Below, piece by piece: positions 16,640 through 28,600 of a stretch of DNA of 64,000 bases; the first letter of the stretch is position 1; the number at the start of each line of letters is the position of its first letter. The stretch lies in assembly GCF_001676725.1 (NCBI RefSeq), contig NZ_CP016172.1, positions 2,046,001 to 2,110,000 of the forward strand, read 5' to 3'. The notes below the pieces were generated by a model. It did no database searches and was not told where the DNA came from. It worked only from the letters and a program-made list of their open reading frames with translations. This stretch comes from Bordetella flabilis (GTDB lineage Bacteria; Pseudomonadota; Gammaproteobacteria; Burkholderiales; Burkholderiaceae_B). The translations under genes and the position numbers were made by a program.

Positions 16640-19600
16640 ATGGATTCCATCGTGGACAAGCAGCATCCCGGCGATGCGCCGGCAGATATGCCGCGTAATG
16701 GCGGCTGCGAGGCGGGCACGGCCGGCATGCACGGCGACGCGGCGGCCGGGCTGCACCGCGGCATGCTGGACGTGTCGCGCGCCTACGCGGCGCTGCCGGC
16801 GGACAAGCGAGAGGCGTTCCGGACGGCCCTGGCCAGCCGCGGCATCGACGGCGCCAGGCTGCCCATCGTGGCGTTGCCGCCGCGGCAGGGACGGTCTGCG
16901 CTGTCGTACGCGCAGGAGAGGCTGTGGTTCCTGTGGCGGCTGGATCCGGACAGCGCGGCGTACAACATCGCCGCGGCGATACGTGTACGCGGCGGACTGG
17001 ATGTGGCCGCGGCGCGCCGGGCGCTGGCCATGCTGGGCGCGCGCCATGACATCCTGCGGTGCCGCTTTGTCGAGGTGGACGGCGTGGGCATGCAGGAGTT
17101 CGCCGATATCGAGCCCGCATGGCGGCACGATGACATATCGCCCACACCCTCGCCGGAGCGGGAAGCGACACTGGCGCGCCTGCTTCGCGAGCTTTCTGTG
17201 GCGCCCTTCGACCTGCAGCGCGGGCCGGTGCTGCGGGTGACGCTGATCGATGCCGGTCCGGCGGAGCAGGTGCTGCACTTCACGATGCACCACATTGCGG
17301 CCGATGGCTGGTCCCTGGGCTTGCTGCAGCAGGAGTTCGCACGCGCGTACGAAGCGGCGCTGCGCGGTGTCGCGGACACGACGCGGCCGCACGAGCTCCA
17401 GTTCGCCGATTTCGCCCGCTGGCAGCGCGAATGGCTGGAACCGGCCGCACTGGCGCGCCAGCTGGCCTTCTGGCGCGAACGGCTCGGGACCGCGCATCCG
17501 GTGCTGGAGCTGCCGATGTCGTTCCGGCGTATCGGGCCGCGCACCGCGGAGGGCGCCGGCGTGGTGCGACCCCTCGGCGGCGCACTGTCGCAGGCGCTGC
17601 GCGGCCTGGCGCGGGAGGCGGACGCCACGCCCTTCATGGTGTTTCTGGCGGCCTATGCCGTCCTGCTGTCGCGCTACGGCAACCAGCAGGACATACGCAT
17701 CGGCGTGCCGGAGTCCGGCCGGCAGCGCCGCGAAACACAAGACCTGGTCGGCTTCTTCGTCAACACGCTGGTGATACGCAGCGAGTTGCATGGACTGGAA
17801 CGTGTCGCCGATCTGTTGGCGCATGTGCGTGAGCGCGTGCGCGAGGCCCACGCGCATGGGGACGTGCCGTTCGCCGCCGTGGTAGACGCGCTGCAGCCGC
17901 CGCGCAGCCTGTCGCATACGCCGCTGTTCCAGGCCGCGATGAACTACACGGCCGCCAGGCCATCGCACTTCCGGGCTGCCGACCTGGACCTCGAGAGCCT
18001 GCCCATGCTGACGGAGACCTCGCGCTTCGATCTGACGCTGGTCGTGACGGACGGCGAAGAGATTCGCGTCGGCTTCAATTATTCGAAGGATGTGTTCGAC
18101 GGGCGGGTGGTGGAACGGATGCTGGGGCAGTTCGAAGCCATCCTGGCGCGGATGGCGGAAGGCGGCGCGGCGCTTGCCCTGGCCGACATCGCGTTGGAGC
18201 GTGACGGCAAGGGCCACGCGCCGCGCGCGGACCATCCCTTCGTTCCGGTGGCGCGGCGCGTCCGCGCGCGGGCGGCATCGCAGCCGGCTGCGCCGGCGCT
18301 GCATTGCGAGGGGCAGGGCTTGCGCTATGGCGAGCTGCAGCAGTGGGCCGATGCCATCGCGGCCCGCTTGCGCGGCGCCGGGGTGGGGACGGAGCACCGG
18401 GTGGGGCTGTGCGTGCGCCGTTCGGTGGCCTTGCCGGCGGCGTTGCTGGGCGTGTGGAACGCCGGCGCGGCCTTCGTGCCGCTGGATCCGGACTATCCGG
18501 CCGAACGGCTGGCGCAGATGATGTGCGATGCCGGCGTGCGCGTGGTGCTGGCCGATGCGCACACGGTGACGCAGCTGGGTTCATTGCTGGCTGACCGGCA
18601 TGTGATCGACGTGGCGGCATGCGCGCGGGCTGTGGATTCCGGGGAGGCCGGCGCGGCAGTGGCGACCGATCACGAGGTTGCGGACGGGAAGGGTCGGAGC
18701 GACCGGAACAACCTGCGCGTCCCGAACTCGAACTCGAACGACCGGAACGACCCGAATGGGCAGGAAGACGCGGTGCCCGAGGCGGACCCCCCGGTCCATC
18801 CGGACCAACTGGCCTACGTCATCTACACCTCCGGCTCCACCGGCACGCCCAAGGGCGTGGCGGTATCGCAGCGGTCGCTGAGCCTGCACCTGGACGACTT
18901 CATCCAGGCCTACGGCATCGGCGCGAGCGATATCCAGCTGCAGTTGTCGACCATCAACTTCGACGTCTTCCTGCACGAGCTGCTGCCGGCGCTGATCCAG
19001 GGCGGCCAGGTGCGCATGCGCGGCCCGCAGGCCTGGGACCTGCGGACCACCAGCCGCGAACTGGCGGACGGGCGCGTCACCTTCTCGCGCATCCCCACGG
19101 CCTACTGGCAGCAATGGCTGCGCGAGCCGCCGCCGGCGCAGGCGCTGCGCGCCCTGCGGCAGATCACGGTGGGCGGCGAGGCGCTGCCCGGCGACGCCTT
19201 GCGCCAGTGGCGCAGCGGGCCGCTGGGCCACATCGACCTGGACAACCTGTACGGGCCGACCGAGACGACGGTGGCCTGCATGGCGCGGCGCACCGAAGAA
19301 GCCGATACCGGGCAGGCCATCGTCTGCATCGGCCGGCCCTATCCGTCGCGCAGCGTGTACGTGATGGACGGCCAGGGCAACGAGGTGCCGGTCGGCGCCC
19401 TGGGCGAGCTGTGCATCGGCGGCGATACGCTGGCGCGCGGCTACCTGAACCGGCCCGGGCTGACAGCCGAGAAGTTCATCCCGGACCCGTACCGCGCGGA
19501 CGGTGCGCGCCTGTACCGCAGCGGCGACCTGTGCCGGCGTCGCGAGGACGGCGCGATCGATTTCCTGGGCCGCATCGACCAGCAGGTCAAGCTGCGCGGT

Positions 19601-22600
19601 TTCCGCATCGAGTTGGGCGAGATCGAGGCGGTGCTGCGCCAGGTGCCGCAGGTCGAGGAGGCGCTGGTGGCGCTGCGCGGGCAGGGCGAGGGCAGCCGGC
19701 TGGTGGCGTATATCGTGGGGCAGGCCGATGAGCCGGCGTTGCGCGCGCAGGTGTCGCGCAAGCTGCCGGCGTACATGGCGCCGTCGGCCTATGTGCGGCT
19801 GGATGCCCTGCCGCTGATGGCCAATGGCAAGCTGGACCGCGCGGCGCTGCCCGAGCCGACCGACACGGCGGTGGAAAGGCGCATCGTCGCGCCGCGCAGC
19901 GAAACGGAAGCACGCCTGCTGGTCATCTGGCAGGAGGTGCTGGGCCGGCAGGACATCGGCGTCACCGACAACTTCTTCGAGGTCGGCGGCGATTCCATCC
20001 TCAGCCTGCGCATCATTGCCCGCGCCGCGCAAGCCGGCCTGGGCCTGACACACCGCCAACTGTTCGATACGCCCGACATCGAACGCCTGGCGCACGCTGC
20101 CGACCAGCACGGCACGACGGGGTCGGCGGACACCCCTGGCGAAGTCCGCACGCCGCTGCCCTTGACACCGATCCAGCGAGTCTTCTTCGAACGCCATCCG
20201 CACGGCGAATCGCACTGGAACCAGTCCGTGCTACTCAAGGTTCGCGCCGCCGGGGACGAGGAACGAGGCTCGCGAACCAAAGGCGTCGATATGCGCGCGC
20301 TGCGCCGGGCCCTGCAGCTCCTGCTGGACAGGCATGATGCGCTCCGGCTGCGTTTCGGAAGCGAGTGGGACCAGGACGGAACAGCCGCCGGTGGGACGAC
20401 GGCGGGCGGCCCGGATCGGGACGGCGATGCCGGCGTCGGGGCCAGCATCTCCGCCCCGGATGGCGGGGGCATGTCCGAAACGACTTTCGGAACGCTTGGC
20501 GACCCCGGCGCGATGCCCTGGCGGCAACGTGCCGAAGCGCCGGGCACCGCCATCATGCTCGACGAGATCGACCTGGCGGGTGACCCGGCCTGGCGCGAAA
20601 CCTTGCGTCAGCACGCGGACGTCCTGCAGCGCGGCCTGGACATCCGTTGCGGTCCTGTCGTACGCGCCGCCTATTTCCATGTGGGCGATCGCGAGGGCAG
20701 GCTGCTGCTGATCGCGCACCACCTGGCGGTGGATGGCGTATCGTGGCGCATCCTGCTCGATGAACTGCGTATTGCCTACGACGACGCGCGCGCCGGGCGC
20801 GACACGCCGCTGCCGCCGGCCTTGCCCTGGACGGCTTGGGTGACGGCGCTGCGCGAATACGCGAGCGGCGTCGAGGTCACCGCGGAATGGCCATGGTGGC
20901 GGGAGACGCTGGCGGACGCCCGTCCCGCGCTGCTGGCTGTCCCGGCGGGCGCGCAGGATGGCCAGAAGGAGACGCAGGGTCGACAGACGGCGATGCAGCG
21001 TGGCCAGACGGGGACGCAGGGTGACCCGGCGGCGATGCAGGCTCGCCCGACGGCGCCGTATACAGAAGGACCTCAGACCCGCGAAACGCCGACGATGTCG
21101 CCGCCGGCGCGCGAACGCCGCTCGCAGCACGTCGATGCCGGCTTGACGCGCACCTTGCTGGACGGCGCGGCACGGGCCTATCGCATGGGACCCGACGAGA
21201 TCCTGCTGGCCGTGCTTGCCCGCGCGGTCCATGCCGCGACGCGCGACGACGACATCCTGGTGGCGGTGGAAGGGCACGGACGGGAGGCCATCCTGCCCGG
21301 CCTGGACCTGAGCCGCACGGTCGGCTGGTTCACCACGCGCTATCCCGTGCGCCTGCGTCCCGTGGATGCGTTGGGCCACACCCTCATCGCGTGCAAGGAA
21401 ACCCTGCGCGGCGTCCCGCGCAAGGGCCTGCACTGGGGGCTGTTGCGCGCATGGGGCGATGCCGCCACGAGGGCGGAAATGGCCGCGTTGCCCGTGCCCC
21501 CGATCGGTTTCAACTATCTCGGCAGATTCGAGCGCAACATCGACGCACAGGGTCGGTTCGCGCTGGTCGGCTCGGCGGAGGGCGAGTCCGGCGGCCGGTC
21601 CATGGCGGACGACGGGCACAGCCCCTACGCGGTGGACTTGAACGCGATGGTGCTGGACGGTGAACTGTCCATGGACTGGCGTTTCGACCCCAGCCAGTAT
21701 GCCCCCGGCCTGCCCGAGCGGTTGGTCGCCGCGGTCGATCATGCCTTGCGCGAGATCGCCGATCACTGCGCGACGGTCGAGCCCACCCCGACGGCGGCCG
21801 ATTTCCCGCTGGCCCGGCTGGACCAGCGCGGCTTCGAAGCGCTGGGTCTGCCGACCGATGGCGTGCAGGACGTCTACCCCGCGACGCCGTTGCAGGCCGG
21901 GCTGCTGTACCAGAGCCTGGCGCGGCCGGGCGAAGGGCACTACGTCATCCAGAAGCGGCTGACCCTGGCCGGCGCTTATGACGGGGACGCCATGCGCGCG
22001 GCATGGGAGCGCGTGCTCGCCCACCACGATGTGCTGCGCACGCGCTTCGAATGGCGGCACGGCGGGGGCGTGCTGCAGATCGTGCAAAAGGAGGCGGCGC
22101 TGCCGTATGCGGAACACGACTGGTCGGCGCGCGACGCCGCGGACTACGACCAGGCGCTGCGCGCATGGCTGTGCGACGACATGGCGCGCGGCTTCGATGC
22201 CGCGGTCGCGCCGCTGTTGCGCATCGCGGTCTTTCGCCGGCACGATGGCGCCTGCGACCTGGTCTGGACCGGACACCACCTGCTGACCGACGGCTGGAGC
22301 AGCGCGCGCCTGCTCGGCCAGGTCGTCGCGTGCTACCGCGAGGCGGCCGTCGGCCGCGTGCACGTGTTGCCGCCCACGCGGCCCTACCGCGACTATGTGA
22401 GCTGGCTCGCCGGGCAACCCGATGCCGAGGGCTGGTGGCGCGATCGCCTTGCCAAGGTCGACGACCCCGCGACCCTGCGGCAGGCCGGACTCTGCGATGC
22501 GCAGAGCGGCGCTGTGAATGGCATGGGTGAATGGGTGCAGTGCCTGGATGGGGTGCGTGGCGAAGCACTGGCGCATGCCGCGCGCCGCCATCGCGTCACC

Positions 22601-25600
22601 TTGAATACGCTGGTGCAGGGCGCGTGGGCCTTGCTGCTGGGCCGCTGCGGGCACCGCCGCCAGGCCGCCTTCGGTATCACCGTATCCGGGCGGCCGCCGG
22701 AACTGCCCGGCATGGAGGAGATGCTCGGACTGTTCATCAACACCCTGCCGTTATGGGTGGACCTGCCGCCCGACATGCCGCTGTCGCGCTGGCTGTCCTC
22801 CCTGCAGGACGCCAACGCGGCGCTGCGGCAATACGAATACACGGACCTGGCGCGGCTGCAGAAATGGGCAGGCGTGCACGGCGATGCGGACGCCTTGTTC
22901 GACAGCCTGGTCGTCTTCGAGAATTATCCCGTGGACCCGGCGCTGCGCGCGCGGACGGGCCCCCTGGCGCTGCGCGACTATGGCGTGGAAGAGCGCACGC
23001 ACTATCCTTTGGTGCTCACCGCGTCGCATGACGGCCAGTTGCGCCTGCACTGGAAATGGGACCGGCGCCGCATCGCCGACGGTACCGCGCAGGGCTTGGC
23101 ACGGCGCTACCTCGATCTGCTGCAGAGGCTCGCCGCCGATGGCGACCCGTGCCTGGGAGCGCTGGGGCTGGTGCCGGAGACCGAGGCCATGGCGCGGGCC
23201 GCGCGCCAGCCGGCGCAGGAACCCGCCACGCTGTCCGGTGCGCCGGATACCGAGCCGCTGCACCGGCAGATCGCCCGGCAGGCGCGCCTGCGGCCGCAGG
23301 CCGTCGCGCTGACGCTGGACGGCCTGGCCATGACCTATGGCGAGCTGGACCGGCGTGCGAACCGGCTGGCCCATCGGCTTATCGCGCAAGGGGCAGGCCC
23401 CGAGTGCCGCATCGGGCTCGCTGCACCGCGCTCCATGGCGCTGGTCGTCGGCATGCTGGGCATTCTGAAGGCCGGCGCGGCCTACGTTCCGCTGGATCCC
23501 GACTATCCCCACGAACGGCTGGCCTACCTGATCGAGGACAGCGGCATCGACGTGCTGGTGGCGCACCCGGCGGCACGCGGGTCGCTGCCGGCGCTCTCTG
23601 TGCCGCTGGTGACGCTCGCGCCGGATCCTGCATCCCTGGCACCGGGGAATGCGGAGCCGAAGAACGAGGGGGCGAAGAACAGGGACGCGATGAGCGCGGA
23701 CGCGAAGACGGGCGCGGGGAACAAGGACGCGAAGATCGAGGACGCGGAGATCGAGGACGCGGAGAACGAGGACCCGGACGACGACGCACGGCTGGACCGC
23801 GATCCCGCGGTACCGGTCCATCCCGACAACCTGGCCTACGTCATCTACACCTCGGGTTCCACCGGCCAGCCCAAGGGCGCGCAGCTATCGCACCGCAATG
23901 TGTCGCGGCTGCTGTCACGCACGCAGGCATGGTTCGATTTCCGCAGTGACGATGTCTGGACCCTGTTCCATTCCTATGCCTTCGACTTCTCGGTGTGGGA
24001 AATCTTCGGCGCGCTGTGCCACGGCGGGCGGCTGGTCATCGTGCCGCAGCCGGTCAGCCGCGATCCGGCCGCCTTCCTGGCGCTGTTGCAAGGGGAGCGC
24101 GTCACGATCCTGAATCAGACGCCTTCGGCCTTCCGGCCGTTGATTGATGCGGCCATGGCCGCATCGGCGCCGGCCCTGGACTTGCGCGCCGTGGTCTTCG
24201 GCGGCGAGGCGCTGGACCCACAGATACTGCGCCCGTGGTTCGACCGCTATGGGGACGCCCGTCCGCAACTGGTCAACATGTACGGCATTACCGAAACGAC
24301 GGTGCACGTCACGTACCGGCCGATCGTTGCCGCCGATGCGGCGCGTCATGGCAGTCCGCTGGGCCAGCCGATTCCTGACCTGGGCATGTACGTGCTGGAC
24401 CGCGATGGCAACGCGGCCGCGCCCGGCATCGCCGGTGAACTCTATATCGGCGGCGCGGGACTGGCGCGGGGCTACTTGAACCGCCCGGGCCTGACGGCCG
24501 AGCGCTTCGTTCCGAATCCGCATGGCCCCGCGGGAAGCCGTCTTTATCGAACCGGGGACCTGGCGAGGCTGCAAGAGGGTGGGGGCGCGACGCGCCCGCG
24601 GATGGACGATGCGGAGGACCCGGTTGCCGGCGCACCGCGGGCGGACGATGTCGCGGATGATCTTCAATATGATGTCCAGGGTGATGTCCGGGGTGATGTC
24701 CCGTGCGATGTCCACTACGTCGGCCGTATCGACGGGCAGGTGAAGATACGCGGCTTCCGCATCGAACTCGGCGAGGTCGAGGCGCGCCTGCGCGCTTGCG
24801 ACGGGGTGGCCGACGCGGTGGCGGTGGCCCGGGCGCAACACGGCGCCATGCGCGTGGTTGCCTATGCCTGCCCGCCCACGGGGCACACGCTGGACGCCGG
24901 ATCCTTGCGGGATGCGATGGCGCGCCAGTGTCCGGCGCATATGGTGCCCGCGGCCATCGTGGTGCTGCCGGCGCTGCCGCTGACCCCCAACGGCAAGGTC
25001 GACCGGCGCGCTTTGCCAGAGCCGGAGTTCCGCGCGGCCGACGACGCGCCGCCGATGGGGCCCGTTGAACACACGCTGGCGGAGGTATGGCAGGAAGTCC
25101 TGGGCCTGCCGCGCGTCGGCCGGCACGACAACTTCTTCGCCCTGGGCGGTGACTCCATCCTTAGCCTGCAAGTCCTGGCGCGCGCAAGCAAGCGCGGCCT
25201 GCGGGCGACGCCACGGCAGTTGTTCGAGGCGCCGACCATCGCGGGGCTCACCCAGCGCATCGCGGACGACGAGGGCCCGCCCGCCGACGGCGCCGAAGTT
25301 TCAACACCGACGCGGACCGGGGCGGCGGGCGAGGCGGCAATGGCCGCGCCCGGCTTCGATGCGGCGTCGCTGACGCCACGCCAATGGGCGCAGTTGGGCG
25401 TGGACCGGAACGCCATCCAGGACCTGTATCCCGCCACGCCGTTGCAGCACGGCATGCTGTTCCACAACCTGCTCCAGGACGGGCAGGGTGTCTATATCGA
25501 CCAGAACGGATTCCGCCTGAGCGGCGCGCTGGATGCCGGCGCGCTGCAGGCCGCATGGTCGCTGGCCGTTGCGCGTCACGATATCCTGCGCACGGCCTTT

Positions 25601-28600
25601 GTCTGGCCGCCCGGCGCCCACGCGATGCAGGTGGTCATGCGCGAGGCCGTCCTGCCTTTCCAGGAACACGACTGGCGGCACAAGTCGGCGGACGATTACG
25701 AAGTCGATCTCGAAACCTGGCGCCGGAAGGATCTGGCCACCGCTTTCGCGTTGAGCCGGCCGCCGCTGCTGCGCGTCGCCGTATTCTCGGGGCCGGACGG
25801 ACGGCACGATGTGATCAGCACCAATCATCACGTCCTCCTGGACGGATGGAGCTATGCGCAACTGGTCGGCGAAGTCATGGCCGCGTACCGTGCGGGGCGG
25901 CGCAATGAAGCGCCGAGCCTGCCTCCGCCGGGCCGGTTCCGCGCCTATGTCGATTGGCTGGGGCGACAGGCGCCGCCGCGCGCGTGGTGGCAGGCCCGCC
26001 ATGCCGAGGCCGGCGAGCCCGCCACCCTGGGCAGCAGCGTGCTGCCGCCGGCGGCCGAAGGACTGTACGACAGCGAACACCTGCATCACCTGGTGCACGA
26101 ACTGGACGAAGCGGCGACGATACGCCTGGAGCAGGCGGCGCGCCGCTACCGCGTGACTGTCAACACGCTGGTGCAGGGCGCGTGGGCGATGCTGCTGGGC
26201 CGCTATGCCAGCCGCGACCACGCGGCGTTCGGCATCACGGTATCGGGCAGGCCGACGGAGCTTCCCGAAATCGAGAATGTACTGGGGCTGTTCATCAACA
26301 GCCTGCCGCTGTGGGTGGATGTGCGCGCGGGTCAACGCGTCGGCCCATGGCTGGCGGCCCTGCAACAGCGCAACAGCGACGCGCGCGCGCATGGCCATGC
26401 GTCGGTCAGCCAATTGCAGCAGTGGACGGGGCTGTCGGGGGAGGCGCTGTTCGACAGCCTGATCGTGTTCGAGAACTACCCGGTCGACCGCAGCCTGCGC
26501 GAGGGCGATCATGGCTTGACGCTGGAACGCCTGCGCGTCACGGAGCGCACGCACTATCCCATGGTGATGGTGGTGGTGCCCGTGGCGCGAATGCGCTTCC
26601 GCTTCAAGTTCGACAGCACGCGGCTGCGCGATGCGGTGGCGCGGCGCCTGACGGCCGGTTTCCTGCACATCCTGGACGGCCTGGCGGGCGCTGATGCCGA
26701 TTCCGTGCTGGGCGTCATCGCCATGGATCGCCATGCGGCCCCTGGGCGGCCGCGCGCGGACCATCCCTTCGTTCCGGCGGCGCGACGGATCCGCGCGCGC
26801 GCGGCATCGCAACCCGGCGCGCCGGCGCTGCATTGCGAAGGGCAGGCTTTGCGCTATGGCGAGCTGCAGCAGTGGGCCGATGCGATCGCGGCGCAGTTGC
26901 GCGGCGCGGGGGTCGGGGCCGAGCATCGGGTGGGCCTGTGCGTGCGCCGTTCGGTGGCCTTGCCCGCGGCGCTGCTGGGCGTCTGGAACGCAGGGGCGGC
27001 GTTCGTGCCGCTGGACCCGGACTATCCGGCCGAACGGCTGGCGCAGATGATGGACGATGCCCGGGTAGGGGTCGTCCTGGCCGATGCGCACACGGCCGCC
27101 AGGCTGGGTTCGCTGCTGGGTGACAGGCAGGTGGTCGACGTGGCGTCGTGCGCGCCGCCGGGCGGCTCGGCAGAAGCGGGCGCGGCCGTCGAGGACGTGA
27201 ACGCGGACCGGAAGGGACAGAATCACCAGAGCCAGCAGAGCGACCAGAACGAGCAGCCGGTCCAGAGGGATCCTGCGGTGCACCCGGACCAGCTGGCCTA
27301 CGTCATCTACACCTCCGGGTCCACCGGTACGCCCAAGGGCGTGGCGGTCTCGCAGCGTGCGCTGAGCCTGCACCTGGACGACTTCATCCAGACCTACCGC
27401 ATTGGCGCCGGCGATATCCAGCTGCAGTTGTCGACCATCAACTTCGACGTCTTCCTGCACGAACTGCTGCCGGCGCTGATCCAGGGCGGCCAGGTGCGCA
27501 TGCGCGGCCCGCAGGCCTGGGATCTTCGAACCACCAGCCGCGAACTGGCCGAGGGGCACGTCACCTTCTCGCGCATACCGACGGCCTACTGGCAGCAGTG
27601 GCTGCGCGAGCCGCCGCCGGCGCAGGCGCTGCGGGCGTTGCGGCAGATCACGGTGGGCGGCGAGGCGCTGCCCGGCGATGCCTTGCGCCAGTGGCGCAGC
27701 GGCCCGCTGGGCCACATCGACCTGGACAACCTGTACGGACCGACCGAGACCACGGTGGCGTGCATGGCGCGGCGCACCGGGCAGGCCGATACCGCGCAGG
27801 CCATCGTCTGCATCGGCCAGCCCTATCCCTCGCGCAGCGTGTACGTGATGGACGGCGAGGGCAACGAGGTGCCGGTGGGCGCGCTGGGCGAGCTGTGCAT
27901 CGGCGGCGATACCCTGGCGCGCGGCTACCTGAACCGGCCTGGGCTGACGGCCGAGAAGTTCATCCCGGATCCGTACCGCGCGGACGGCGCGCGCCTGTAC
28001 CGCAGCGGGGACCTGTGCCGGCGGCGCGAGGACGGGGCGATCGACTTCCTGGGCCGCATCGACCAGCAGGTCAAGCTGCGCGGCTTCCGTATCGAGCCGG
28101 GCGAGATCGAGGCGGTGCTGCGCCAGGTGCCGCAGGTCGAGGAGGCGCTGGTGGCGCTGCGCGGGCAGGGCGAGGGCAGCCGGCTGGTGGCGTATATCGT
28201 GGGGCAGGCCGATGAGCCGGCGTTGCGCGCGCAGGTGGCGCGCAAGCTGCCGGCGCACATGGCGCCGTCGGCCTATGTGCGGCTCGATGCCTTGCCGCTG
28301 ATGGCCAACGGCAAGCTGGACCGCGCGGCGCTGCCCGAGCCGGAGGGCGTGGTCGCCGAGCGGCAGGCGGTCGCCCCGCGCAGCGAGACCGAAGCTCGGC
28401 TGCTGGCCATCTGGCAGGAGGTGCTCGCCCGGCAGGACATCGGCGTCACCGATAACTTCTTCGAGGTCGGCGGCGACTCCATCGCCGCGCTGCGCGTCAT
28501 CGAAAGCGCGCGCGTGGCCGGTATGGAGGGCCAGAGCCTGGACAGGCTCTTCCGCCATCCGACCATCCGCGCGCTCTCCGACCGCACGGACGAGGACGCC

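Noticed and set aside
20951..21055. Tandem repeats read as a CRISPR array.
   Set aside because: Units are contiguous without spacers, degenerate, in frame with the NRPS, and no cas genes are present.
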